A DNA stretch of 10,491 nt, from assembly GCA_943326025.2 (NCBI GenBank), contig CALPRR020000078.1:1-10491 (forward strand). The letters run 5' to 3'. This stretch comes from Candidatus Kuenenia stuttgartensis. GTDB taxonomy: Bacteria; Bacteroidota; Bacteroidia; Flavobacteriales_D; Crocinitomicaceae. Made by a program: the position numbers and the translations under genes. Under the pieces are notes generated by a model. The model was not told where the DNA came from. It ran no database searches and worked only from the letters and a program-made list of their open reading frames with translations. Shown piece by piece: positions 1 through 7,191 of this stretch. Each line of letters starts with the position of its first letter. The stretch's first letter is position 1.

Positions 1-932
1 CGTTCGATTGCACTAGCAATGCTATTTGTTATACTCTTAACTAAGCTTCTTTCAGTAATGGACCATGGATCTGTTGCGTCTTCTTTTTGATAAACGATAT
101 ATCCCCAAAATACTTCTTTTACAAACACAGGAACAATCGTTTGATTGGCATTGAAATTATCAACACTATTTTTTGTTCTTAATATGTTATAATCAATTTC
201 AAATTCATCGTAATTAAATTCTTGATTCTCTTTAGACCATTTTAAAACTGATATAGATTCATAATTTTGAAGTTCAATCGCGCAGGATTGAAAAAGAGAA
301 ATATTTTGCAATTCTAAAGCTTCACCTATAAGTTTAAATGTATTTTTTAATGCTTCTTTTACATTCAAATTAGATAATAATTCATCCGTTGCTTCAGCGA
401 TTGCTATCAATTTTAACTCTTTCTTTACAAGAGATTTTTGTTCTTGTTCTAATTGCTTTTTTTGAGTATTTAATTGGTTGACTATCTCTTTAAGTTCGTT
501 ATTCGCTATTTCATTTTTTTTTAAAACATGAAGTAAATCAAACATAGAATCATGAATCGCAAAATTGGAAATCGTTAAGTTATTTTCAATTAATTGATCC
601 GTATTCTGAAACCATGGTGAACCAATAAATATTAATTGATTACTTTCTTCAATTTTTTCAAATTGGCCTTTAAATTTTAAACTACTATTCGAATTATTTG
701 AAATGATGGTTAATTTTTTAGTACTTATCTCCGCTATACTTGTTAAAGATGGTAATTCAATTGTCCATGAATTATTGAAATAATCTTCTTTTTTAGAAAT
801 TGGAAATAATTTCTTCAAACTTTGACCAATAGAAATAATTTTGCCTTCTTGATTTAAGAGGATATAAAACGGAAATAAATTATTTAACTCTTCATTATTT
901 AAGACGATATGTTTAAAATTATTTAATTCCAT
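1..932 (-). CDS. HNOBA-coiled coil-GAF sensor protein, probable H-NOX-associated histidine kinase (3' end cut off)
   Basis: Open frame from the ATG at 930-932 to the left edge; 310 residues are visible without a stop, and the C-terminus lies outside the window. Residues about 18-137 resemble the HNOBA domain, the PAS-like partner of H-NOX in soluble guanylate cyclase. They begin with FPFYILLNQEGKIISIGQSL and contain LKFKGQ (85-90), IFIGSP (101-106) and an ISNFAIHD segment (121-128), matching the sGC pattern of a KGQ strand, a 'hydrophobic-x-SP' strand and a 'LSDIPLHD' helix start. Residues about 138-172 are charged and heptad-like (coiled coil). Residues about 175-310 look like a GAF domain, ending in an amphipathic helix (SLVKSITNSIASAIE). 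The start overlaps the H-NOX gene by 10 bp, implying translational coupling. I infer that a HisKA/HATPase kinase follows, because a response regulator heads the operon, but a different output domain (for example GGDEF) cannot be excluded. The domain assignment is confident; the kinase call is inference. Confidence 0.82.
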   Translation of the reverse strand, partial: MELNNFKHIVLNNEELNNLFPFYILLNQEGKIISIGQSLKKLFPISKKEDYFNNSWTIELPSLTSIAEISTKKLTIISNNSNSSLKFKGQFEKIEESNQLIFIGSPWFQNTDQLIENNLTISNFAIHDSMFDLLHVLKKNEIANNELKEIVNQLNTQKKQLEQEQKSLVKKELKLIAIAEATDELLSNLNVKEALKNTFKLIGEALELQNISLFQSCAIELQNYESISVLKWSKENQEFNYDEFEIDYNILRTKNSVDNFNANQTIVPVFVKEVFWGYIVYQKEDATDPWSITERSLVKSITNSIASAIE

Positions 933-1468
933 CTTATATTAAAAATTTCATGATCATTTCCTTCATTTCGTGATTCTACTAATTGAATTTGAATATCAAC
1001 TGCATAAAATTTAGCTAAACCTTGAATCAATCCTCTAACAAATTCCTTTAAACCTTCTCTTTTAGAGAAATAATGCAGATTTAAATTGTTTTCTGTTACC
1101 TCTGTAACTTTAAATTCTGGTGGAGTTAAATTTGGGTACATTAACATTACCCTTGTGTGAAAATCTGGTAAATGAACAATGAATTCCTTAAATGAGTTTC
1201 CTCCTGATGCTAATAAAGAACCATATTTTTCTTTTGCAGTTTTTAAAATCCACCATTCACCAAATGCAATTAATACGTCATCTAGTGACATTTCCATTTC
1301 ATGTGATACAGATTGAGCTAGCTGATATGTTATTGCATCATCATATGGTTCAGAACTAATGAAAAAATCAATGTCAATTCCACTGTTATTCTTGATTAAA
1401 TTCCATTTTTCTTCTCCAAAATTCTCAATGACTAATTCTTCAATAGCCTTATTTACAATTCCATACAT
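923..1468 (-). CDS. H-NOX (haem nitric oxide/oxygen binding) sensor protein
   Basis: A 181-residue stand-alone H-NOX domain, the usual length for bacterial members, predicted to be a soluble cytoplasmic haem sensor. The N-terminus MYGIVNKAIEELV is typical of the family. H104 (in PDFHTR) aligns with the proximal haem-ligating histidine. P117 (in LTPPEF) aligns with the proline that distorts the haem. Y133, S135 and R137 (YFSKR) form the invariant YxSxR motif that binds the haem propionates. The residue aligned with the distal tyrosine of O2-binding H-NOX proteins (Tyr140 in the Thermoanaerobacter protein) is F143, when aligned through the glycine that follows (G146). There is therefore no tyrosine hydrogen-bond donor there, which predicts NO/CO binding without stable O2 binding. 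The gene starts 2 bp after the response regulator and overlaps the HNOBA protein by 10 bp. Ligand preference is inferred; family membership is clear. Confidence 0.96.
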   Translation of the reverse strand: MYGIVNKAIEELVIENFGEEKWNLIKNNSGIDIDFFISSEPYDDAITYQLAQSVSHEMEMSLDDVLIAFGEWWILKTAKEKYGSLLASGGNSFKEFIVHLPDFHTRVMLMYPNLTPPEFKVTEVTENNLNLHYFSKREGLKEFVRGLIQGLAKFYAVDIQIQLVESRNEGNDHEIFNIRWN

Positions 1469-1470
1469 AA

Positions 1471-2817
1471 TTAAACTTTTAATTGACCAGCATTAATTAA
1501 ATTATATATTTTAGATTTTGCAATATCTAATTTTTTAGCAACTACTAATACATTTTTGTTGTTACTATCTAAATAAAATTGAATTAAATCATTGGTAAAC
1601 TCTTTTAACGTTTTATTCAAGTTTAGATTCAATGCAGGTTCTTTAAAGTTGGAAAAAGTTAAGTCGTCTGATGTTATTTTATCACCATCAAACATTACAC
1701 AAGCCAAATCAATTACTGCTTTTAATTCCCTTACGTTTCCAGCGAAATGATTTTTCAATAATTTTTCTTTTGCTTCAGGTGATAAAATTGGAGCATTTAT
1801 CTTATTCTCTTCTGCATATAAATCAATAAAATGCTTTGCCAAAATTAAAACATCATTTCCACGATTTCTAAGAGGCGGTAACTCAATTGGAAGTCCTATG
1901 ACACGATAAAATAAATCTTCTCTAAAATGACCGTTTTTTACTTCTTCAGCAAGATTTTTATGTGTTGACACAATTAATCTTATGTTCACTTTAACAACAT
2001 CATTCCCTCCAACACGAATGATCTCTCGTTCTTGAATGGCTCTCAATAACTTACTCTGTAAATTCAAATCCATCTCAGCGATTTCATCTAAAAAGAGTGT
2101 ACCTCCATTCGCTTCTTCAAATTTTCCAATTTTTTGATTTACAGCTCCAGTAAAGGCCCCTTTTTCATGACCAAAAAGCTCACTCTCAACTAATTCAGTT
2201 GGAATTGCAGCCATATTTACTGCGACAAATGGTTTTTTCCTTCTCTCACTATTATAATGAATCGCTTTTGCAACTACTTCTTTACCAGTTCCTGTCTCAC
2301 CAGTAATTGAAACATTAATATTGCTATTTATCGCTTTCTCAATTAATTTAAATGATTTTTTTATTTCACTACTTTGTCCGATAATTGATTTTTCAAAATC
2401 ATATTTTGATTCTAATTGATCTGAAAGTAATTCGACTTTTTCTTCTAATTCAATGCTCTTTTGAATTTTAATCAACGAATTCCATAATAAATCTTTTGTG
2501 CTATCATCTTTGATTAAATAATCATTTGCCCCTTTTTTTAATAGATTCAAAGCAATTGTAATATCTTTTTGACCACTTATAATAATCACTGGAATAGATT
2601 GATTGTAAGCGTGTATTTTTTCCATTAATTGCTCTCCATTCAAATCTGGTAATTGAAAATCGATTGAAATAGCATTTGGATTTAAGTGAAGATTAGATAA
2701 ACACTCATTTGCAGATTCAAAAAGGAAAACTTCAAATTCAGGATTCAACGATAAATGATACTTTAAAACTTCCCCATACCATTGATCATCCTCTACTATG
2801 AAAACTCTAAAACCCAT
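1471..2817 (-). CDS. Sigma-54-dependent NtrC-family response regulator
   Basis: 448 residues with the full three-part architecture. The receiver domain (about 1-118) has acidic pocket E9/D10/D11, phosphoacceptor D53 (SIDFQLPD), S81 in the switch position and K103. A charged linker, probably coiled coil (about 115-142), follows. The AAA+ sigma-54 interaction domain (about 143-375) has Walker A GETGTGKE (173-180), the sigma-54-contacting GAFTGA loop (220-225), Walker B GGTLFLDEI (238-246), an arginine-finger segment REDLFYR (299-305) and sensor II GNVRE (360-364). A Fis-type helix-turn-helix closes the protein (about 418-446). All catalytic residues are present, so it should be an active ATPase that opens sigma-54 promoters when phosphorylated. 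It is the first gene of a tight operon with H-NOX and the HNOBA sensor, so its input is probably the adjacent NO-sensing pathway. I saw no convincing -24/-12 sigma-54 promoter in the window, so its targets probably lie elsewhere. Confidence 0.97.
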   Translation of the reverse strand: MGFRVFIVEDDQWYGEVLKYHLSLNPEFEVFLFESANECLSNLHLNPNAISIDFQLPDLNGEQLMEKIHAYNQSIPVIIISGQKDITIALNLLKKGANDYLIKDDSTKDLLWNSLIKIQKSIELEEKVELLSDQLESKYDFEKSIIGQSSEIKKSFKLIEKAINSNINVSITGETGTGKEVVAKAIHYNSERRKKPFVAVNMAAIPTELVESELFGHEKGAFTGAVNQKIGKFEEANGGTLFLDEIAEMDLNLQSKLLRAIQEREIIRVGGNDVVKVNIRLIVSTHKNLAEEVKNGHFREDLFYRVIGLPIELPPLRNRGNDVLILAKHFIDLYAEENKINAPILSPEAKEKLLKNHFAGNVRELKAVIDLACVMFDGDKITSDDLTFSNFKEPALNLNLNKTLKEFTNDLIQFYLDSNNKNVLVVAKKLDIAKSKIYNLINAGQLKV

Positions 2818-3013
2818 TATTTTCTCTTTAACTTCAATTTACTAAACATTTCTGAAAATTAATAGATTTAATTCAATTTACAGAATGATTTATTAAGTTC
2901 ATTTACTTTTATTTATAAATATGTAATTTAATAGCATATCAAGAATAACTTTTTCTTTCTGAAATGTATAAATAATCTTTAACTATATTCGTGTTGGTCA
3001 ATATATTTATTCT
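2818..3013. promoter_or_regulatory. Divergent intergenic region between the H-NOX operon and the MbnP/MbnH operon
   Basis: A very AT-rich 196-bp spacer separates two divergent operons, so it must hold both promoters. On the plus strand, TATATTCG at 2984-2991 matches the Bacteroidetes -7 element TAnnTTTG with one mismatch, 22 bp before the MbnP start; no clear -33 TTG precedes it. On the minus strand, TAATTTTC (2854-2861) is also one mismatch away, about 36 bp before the regulator start. Neither is strong. No GG/GC sigma-54 element pair and no obvious operator palindrome was found. Confidence 0.35.
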
Positions 3014-3976
3014 ATGAAGTATTTATTAATTGCTTTCTTTCAATTAGGACTTTTGACTTGTTTTAGTCAATCAAATTTAATTGTAACATTCAAACCTCAC
3101 AATGCTGGATTACCAATTGATTTCAACTCTAATTTAGTAAATTTAACAGGTGAAAATTACAAAATATCATTTTTGTATTATTATATATCTGATATTCATA
3201 TAGTTCATGATGGTGGACAAATTCTTGATTTATCAGATACAGTTCTTATAATTAGAAATGAAAATAATATCCTAGACTTCGGTCTTCAACCAGTAAATGC
3301 AATCGAACAAATTAATTTTGGTGTTGGTGTACCACAAGCACTAAATCATTTAGATATTTCAACTTATCCAATAGATCATCCTTTAAGTTATCAAATCCCT
3401 CCTATGCAATGGGGATGGACATCGGGATATAATCAAGCAGGAATAATTGGTAAAGTTGATGTCGATAATGATGGTTCGCCTGAAGTAGATTTTGAATTAT
3501 TTCCTCTTAATGATAATTTATACAAAAACATTGTATTACCCGTTAATGTTTCATCTGTAAATGATACCGTTTCGATAAAAATTAGAACGAATATTGATCA
3601 ATGGTTGAAACAAATTAATTTAGGTACAAATGGAATTTTACACGGAAGTACAGGAAACAATGTTACTTTAATGGAAAATACTATAACTTATCCTGTTTTC
3701 ACATCTGAATCAAATGCTGATTTAATTCAAATTATGGCTGAAGAAGGTCAATTGTCTTATTCATTAATTGGTGATGAAATTGAAGTAAATTGGAGTGAAT
3801 TTCAACATGCATCTTCCTATAAGTTGGTAAATTTAAGTGGCCAAGAATTATTGAAGGGAAAGATTCACCAAAATAAAGACCATGTTCGAATTTCAAATTT
3901 GACCAACGGAAATTATTGGTTTATTGTTCGTTCTGAAGATGGAAATCAATTAAATAAATTGAGAATCCTAAAATGA
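3014..3976 (+). CDS. MbnP-family copper-binding protein with a T9SS C-terminal sorting domain
   Basis: 320 residues. A Sec signal peptide spans about 1-19 (cleavage near CFSQ/S). The main domain (about 21-230) resembles the MbnP family: an early beta-rich part with 'YYISDIHI' (56-63), then the hallmark PPMQWGWTSGY segment (129-139) with W133 and W135, an acidic DVDNDG loop (149-154) and a late H210 in ILHGS. In characterised MbnP proteins a tryptophan is converted to kynurenine by the di-haem partner MbnH, and copper binding depends on that change. The next gene encodes such a partner and overlaps by 4 bp (ATGA). Residues about 246-320 form a type A T9SS sorting domain (SYKLVNLSGQELLKG, then a GNYWFIV strand and a KLRILK end), so the protein should be exported across the outer membrane and either released or attached to the surface. 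Which tryptophan is modified, and whether copper is bound here, is inferred from the family. Confidence 0.86.
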   Translation: MKYLLIAFFQLGLLTCFSQSNLIVTFKPHNAGLPIDFNSNLVNLTGENYKISFLYYYISDIHIVHDGGQILDLSDTVLIIRNENNILDFGLQPVNAIEQINFGVGVPQALNHLDISTYPIDHPLSYQIPPMQWGWTSGYNQAGIIGKVDVDNDGSPEVDFELFPLNDNLYKNIVLPVNVSSVNDTVSIKIRTNIDQWLKQINLGTNGILHGSTGNNVTLMENTITYPVFTSESNADLIQIMAEEGQLSYSLIGDEIEVNWSEFQHASSYKLVNLSGQELLKGKIHQNKDHVRISNLTNGNYWFIVRSEDGNQLNKLRILK

Positions 3977-4974
3977 AAATCATCGCTTTAAAATACTTTT
4001 CCGTTTTACTTTTCTTCTGTTTAGTAGTCATTAATTCATGTTCTAATTCTTCAAAAAAATACAATTTTATATCTGTAATCAATGAACCTTCAGACAATCC
4101 TTCTACAGAAGCGAAAATAGCTCTTGGCAAAGCTTTATTTTTTGATAAACGCTTGTCTGTAAATGAAACGGTTTCTTGTGCTAGCTGTCATGAACCTCGA
4201 TTTGCTTTTAGTGATCGAAAACAAGTCAGTCAAGGTGTATTTGGAAGAAAAACTGCTCGTAATTCGCCAAGTATTTTAAATGCTGGTTTTTTACCTACCG
4301 TTATGTTTGATGGACATTTGGAAACATTAGAAAAACAAGTCATCGTTCCTATTCAAGAACATACGGAAATGGCGATGGACATGTTAACTTTAATTAAAAA
4401 ACTAAGAGCAGTTCCAGAATATCAAGCCGCAGCAAAGGAAATTTTTCAGCGAGATTTTGACCCATTTGTTCTGACAAGAAGTATTTCAGCATTTGAACGT
4501 TCTCTGATTTCCATGAATAGTCGTTTTGATCAATACTTTTATCAAAAAAAGAAAAATGCTTTAACACAAATGGAAATTAGTGGATGGAAACTCTTTTCTG
4601 AAAAATTATATTGTACAAAATGTCATCCTGCTCCATATTTTACAACCTACAAAACAGAAAACAATGGTATTTATGCCGATTATGAATTAGAAGAGGATAA
4701 AGGACGATTTAGGATTCATAATGATTCAAATGATATTGGCTTTTTTAAAATACCTTCTTTAAGAAATATCGAATTAACATATCCTTATATGCATGATGGT
4801 TCTTTTAAAACGTTAGAAGAAGTTATTCAACATTATATGAATGGTGGAAAAAAAGATAAACGACAAAGTAAAATAATTGTTCCTTTTAAATTAAAAAACA
4901 AAGAGATATTAGAGTTAAAAGCATTTTTAAATTCTTTAACTGATACTTTATTTATAAAAAATTATAAAAACTAA
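3973..4974 (+). CDS. MbnH/MauG-like di-haem cytochrome c peroxidase family enzyme, probable lipoprotein
   Basis: 333 residues with two c-type haem motifs: C69-A-S-C72-H73 and C214-T-K-C217-H218. The spacing and surrounding family motifs (ALGKALFFDKRLS at 50-62, the ARNSPSILNAGF segment at 95-106, PYMHDGSFKTLEEV at 271-284) identify the bacterial di-haem peroxidase/MauG superfamily. The N-terminus is hydrophobic and ends in INSC at C23, a plausible though imperfect lipobox, so the enzyme is probably a periplasmic membrane-anchored lipoprotein. The ATG overlaps the stop of the MbnP-like gene (ATGA), so the two are co-translated. This pairing argues for an MbnH role, oxidising a tryptophan of the MbnP-like protein to kynurenine, rather than simple peroxide detoxification. 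A plain cytochrome c peroxidase remains possible. Maturation would need a cytochrome c assembly system encoded elsewhere. A hairpin terminator follows immediately. Confidence 0.9.
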   Translation: MKIIALKYFSVLLFFCLVVINSCSNSSKKYNFISVINEPSDNPSTEAKIALGKALFFDKRLSVNETVSCASCHEPRFAFSDRKQVSQGVFGRKTARNSPSILNAGFLPTVMFDGHLETLEKQVIVPIQEHTEMAMDMLTLIKKLRAVPEYQAAAKEIFQRDFDPFVLTRSISAFERSLISMNSRFDQYFYQKKKNALTQMEISGWKLFSEKLYCTKCHPAPYFTTYKTENNGIYADYELEEDKGRFRIHNDSNDIGFFKIPSLRNIELTYPYMHDGSFKTLEEVIQHYMNGGKKDKRQSKIIVPFKLKNKEILELKAFLNSLTDTLFIKNYKN

Positions 4975-5000
4975 AAAAGCTGCTCGAAAGAACAGCTTTT
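4973..5000. terminator. Bidirectional intrinsic terminator between convergent genes
   Basis: An 8-bp perfect stem AAAAGCTG (4975-4982) / CAGCTTTT (4993-5000) can be extended, after one mismatch, by a two-pair TC/GA closing a GAAA tetraloop (4986-4989). Flanking A and T runs give a U tract in both directions, longer for minus-strand transcripts. It sits right after the di-haem enzyme's stop and 30 bp from the 3' end of the convergent small gene, so it probably ends both transcripts. Confidence 0.85.
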
Positions 5001-5029
5001 ACAATAAATCATATGTTTTTTAATTTTTA

Positions 5030-5230
5030 CTACTTTACAGAAGACAATTTTTTAAAGGCTTGCTTAATAATTTTTGGATAAATTGCTCCAAATTCGACAA
5101 TACACCATTCTTTAAAACGTTGGATTTCTTCCGCATCTGTTATCCATTTCAAGGATTTTTGTAGCTCTTTTTGAAAAAGCTTCGCATCAAAGCTTACCTT
5201 TCTCAAGATGTTTTTTGTTAATTCTAACAT
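5030..5230 (-). CDS. Small conserved-looking protein of unknown function
   Basis: 66 residues from the ATG at 5228-5230 (MLELTKNILRKVSFDAKLFQ...). The frame stays open upstream to 5275, but that 15-residue extension (MFFLIYCINKQTIIT) looks like untranslated AT-rich DNA, so the inner start is preferred. The protein is basic and probably all-helical, with no signal peptide or membrane segment and a single Trp-Cys stretch (FKEWCIVEFGAIYP). The MLELTK...VSFD opening reminds me of short uncharacterised proteins common in flavobacteria, a recollection rather than a search result. It lies 111 bp downstream of the beta-helix gene on the same strand and may be separately transcribed. No function is assigned. 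Confidence 0.7.
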   Translation of the reverse strand: MLELTKNILRKVSFDAKLFQKELQKSLKWITDAEEIQRFKEWCIVEFGAIYPKIIKQAFKKLSSVK

Positions 5231-5341
5231 TGTAATTATAGTTTGTTTGTTGATGCAATATATTAAAAAAAACAATTCAAGTAAAGAAAAAACAGTATTA
5301 ATCGGTCAACGGTAGAAATGGATCGTTAAAGAAAATGAAGT

Positions 5342-7156
5342 TTAATGATGGAATCTTTTTAAATTGCTACCATCACTAAAATGGTAAATTAAAACACCTG
5401 ATTCATTTTCTGAAATCTCTTGACCAAGTAAATTGGTTATTTTTATTAGATGTGCTTTTGTGTTTAAGGAATTGTCAATCGAAATTAAATCAGAGAATTG
5501 ACTTTCTCCATTATAATTTGTTTGTTTCAATTGATAATAAACGATTCCATCTACCCGATCTCGATCGACCAAACTATATGAATTTTCTATCGTTGTATTC
5601 CCTGCTCCTTTAACATATCCTAAAACTTCAAAATTATGACCATCATAGGACTTAAATACAGTGAAAAAATCATTTTCAATTTCAGCGGCTGTTTTCCATG
5701 TGATTAAATTGAAATTTTCAGATTTTCTAGCTTCAAAAGACAATAATTCGATTGGTAAAACAATATTTAAACTTGAACAGTCTCCAGAATATGAAGGAAC
5801 GCTAGGTGATGAAAACGCTGAAGGTGAAGTCCCGGATATTGTAATTGTTCCGGTTGAAGAAGGTGTTCCACAATTAGTAACCGTAAAAGTGCCAGCAACA
5901 CGACTTAAATTTGTTGCACTCGAATTAAATGTGCTATTTGACACTGATACTGATCCTGCTCCTTGCATATGAATGTCATTGGCTGTATTGGCAGTGTTTC
6001 CGGAGAAACTTGAATTTGAAATTGTCAATGTTGCTGTATTGGATGCAAGTGTTCCTTTTACTGTCCCGTTTGAAAAAGCATTGTTTTCAAATGAACAACC
6101 TGAAATTGAAATAACACCTTTAGCAAAATAACAACTACCCCCATATCCAGCTGATGGTGAAGAGCTGATGGTGTTATTTCGAAATATGGAATTTGAAATT
6201 GTAACTTTGGGAGTACCTGATGTAGTTGTTAAGTAAATAGCAGAACCACAATTGTTACTTGCAAAACCTAAATTATTTCCATCCATTAAACAGTTGCTAA
6301 TATTTAATGAATCTGTACCAAAAGTTCCTGAAGTATGAATTACAACACCCCCATCATATTGCGAATCATTTTTTTGATTACCAGCAAAGGTAACATTTGA
6401 AATTGACAGTTTTAAATTTGCACTAGCTCCTCCACCTAAAATATCGATACAACCGCCATACTGCGTTGCAGAGCCATTACAAAAAAATCCTCCTCCGTTT
6501 ATCTCCACTTTATTTGTTTGATCAAAGGTGTAAATTAATAATACAGCACTGTTACCTGAAGCACCTGAACCCGTAGCACCATTTTCACTAAAAACAACAT
6601 TATTAAACTTCACTTTATTGGTTGTTGAAGATGTCAAACTATTTATTGTAAAAACTTGACCCGTAAAATTTGTTTTATATTGATATTTTTTGAATTGAAT
6701 ATCATTAATTGAAGCACCAGCAGCGCCACCTGTTATTTGAGCAAAATAATATGTGTTTAAAACCGCTGTTGAACTTCCACCATTCTTTACGTTACTTGAT
6801 GTGAAAAATTGATTGTCAAAAATTGTTTTAGCTTGACCTGCCCCTTTTATATGTAATCTAACTTGAATGGTATATCCACAATTTAATCCAAAACCATCTC
6901 CCCCAGAATAGCTAGTATATGTTCCTGCATCAACAAATATTGTATCTCCATGACTAAAAGTTCCTGTTCGTACATTCCATAATTTATTAAATGTAGCATA
7001 CGGAGCAGAACTTGTTCCGTTTCCTGTTGTATTACTTCCTACAGCAGTGCAAAAAACATCTCCAGTTATTGAATTATCATTTACATAATATTTAGCAGTA
7101 AATGCTATATTTGACCAACAGATAATAAATAGTAGTAAACCAATTAGCTTGAGCAT
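5342..7156 (-). CDS. Secreted right-handed parallel beta-helix protein with T9SS-type tail
   Basis: 604 residues. A signal peptide spans about 1-20 (cleavage near FTA/K), followed by the YYVND...GDVFCTAVG opening and a 'GDTIFVDAGTY' strand (70-80) typical of beta-helix (pectate-lyase-fold/polymorphic repeat) proteins. From about 180 to 445 the protein is a series of irregular coils rich in Gly/Ser/Asn with recurring 'xISNxxFxxN' steps, at about 251-260, 285-294, 319-328, 350-359, 378-387 and 403-411, so it is a surface adhesin-like or polysaccharide-associated fold without obvious catalytic residues. Residues 467-566 (LPIELLSFEA...ITWKTAAEIEND) form the fibronectin-like module often placed before T9SS tails. 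The last 38 residues (KAHLIKITNLLGQE...YHFSDG) look like the second half of a type A sorting domain, without the usual 'NP' first strand. A near-perfect -7 promoter element lies upstream. Substrate and function are unknown. Confidence 0.88.
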   Translation of the reverse strand: MLKLIGLLLFIICWSNIAFTAKYYVNDNSITGDVFCTAVGSNTTGNGTSSAPYATFNKLWNVRTGTFSHGDTIFVDAGTYTSYSGGDGFGLNCGYTIQVRLHIKGAGQAKTIFDNQFFTSSNVKNGGSSTAVLNTYYFAQITGGAAGASINDIQFKKYQYKTNFTGQVFTINSLTSSTTNKVKFNNVVFSENGATGSGASGNSAVLLIYTFDQTNKVEINGGGFFCNGSATQYGGCIDILGGGASANLKLSISNVTFAGNQKNDSQYDGGVVIHTSGTFGTDSLNISNCLMDGNNLGFASNNCGSAIYLTTTSGTPKVTISNSIFRNNTISSSPSAGYGGSCYFAKGVISISGCSFENNAFSNGTVKGTLASNTATLTISNSSFSGNTANTANDIHMQGAGSVSVSNSTFNSSATNLSRVAGTFTVTNCGTPSSTGTITISGTSPSAFSSPSVPSYSGDCSSLNIVLPIELLSFEARKSENFNLITWKTAAEIENDFFTVFKSYDGHNFEVLGYVKGAGNTTIENSYSLVDRDRVDGIVYYQLKQTNYNGESQFSDLISIDNSLNTKAHLIKITNLLGQEISENESGVLIYHFSDGSNLKRFHH

Positions 7157-7183
7157 TTGAATAAGTTTAATGGGATTTTAACA

Positions 7184-7191
7184 CAAACTTA
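7184..7191 (-). promoter_or_regulatory. Bacteroidetes -7 promoter element for the beta-helix gene
   Basis: The minus strand reads TAAGTTTG, an exact match to TAnnTTTG, 27 bp before the ATG at 7156. No TTG was found at the usual -33 distance, so the promoter may be weak or activator-dependent. The remaining spacer to 7306 must also contain the promoter of the divergent AraC-type regulator, for which no consensus element was seen. Confidence 0.5.

Noticed and set aside
2992..3013. Possible sigma-54 promoter near GTTGGTCAATATATTTATTC
   Set aside because: A GG is present but no GC occurs 10 bp downstream, so it fails the -24/-12 rule.
3921..4130. 69-codon minus-strand frame
   Set aside because: It lies opposite the end of the MbnP-like gene and the start of the di-haem enzyme, both strongly supported, and has no recognisable motif.
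5231..5275. Upstream ATG extension of the small minus-strand gene
   Set aside because: It adds a hydrophobic, AT-driven stretch unlike the rest; the ATG at 5230 gives a more typical start.
5276..5341. Possible terminator after the beta-helix gene
   Set aside because: Only a short AACG/CGTT pairing with a 12-nt loop is visible and no U tract follows in the transcript direction.
5661..6114. Two overlapping plus-strand frames (5661-5972 and 5929-6114)
   Set aside because: Both are antisense shadows of the beta-helix gene. Its Gly/Ser/Asn-rich codons leave the opposite strand open by chance.
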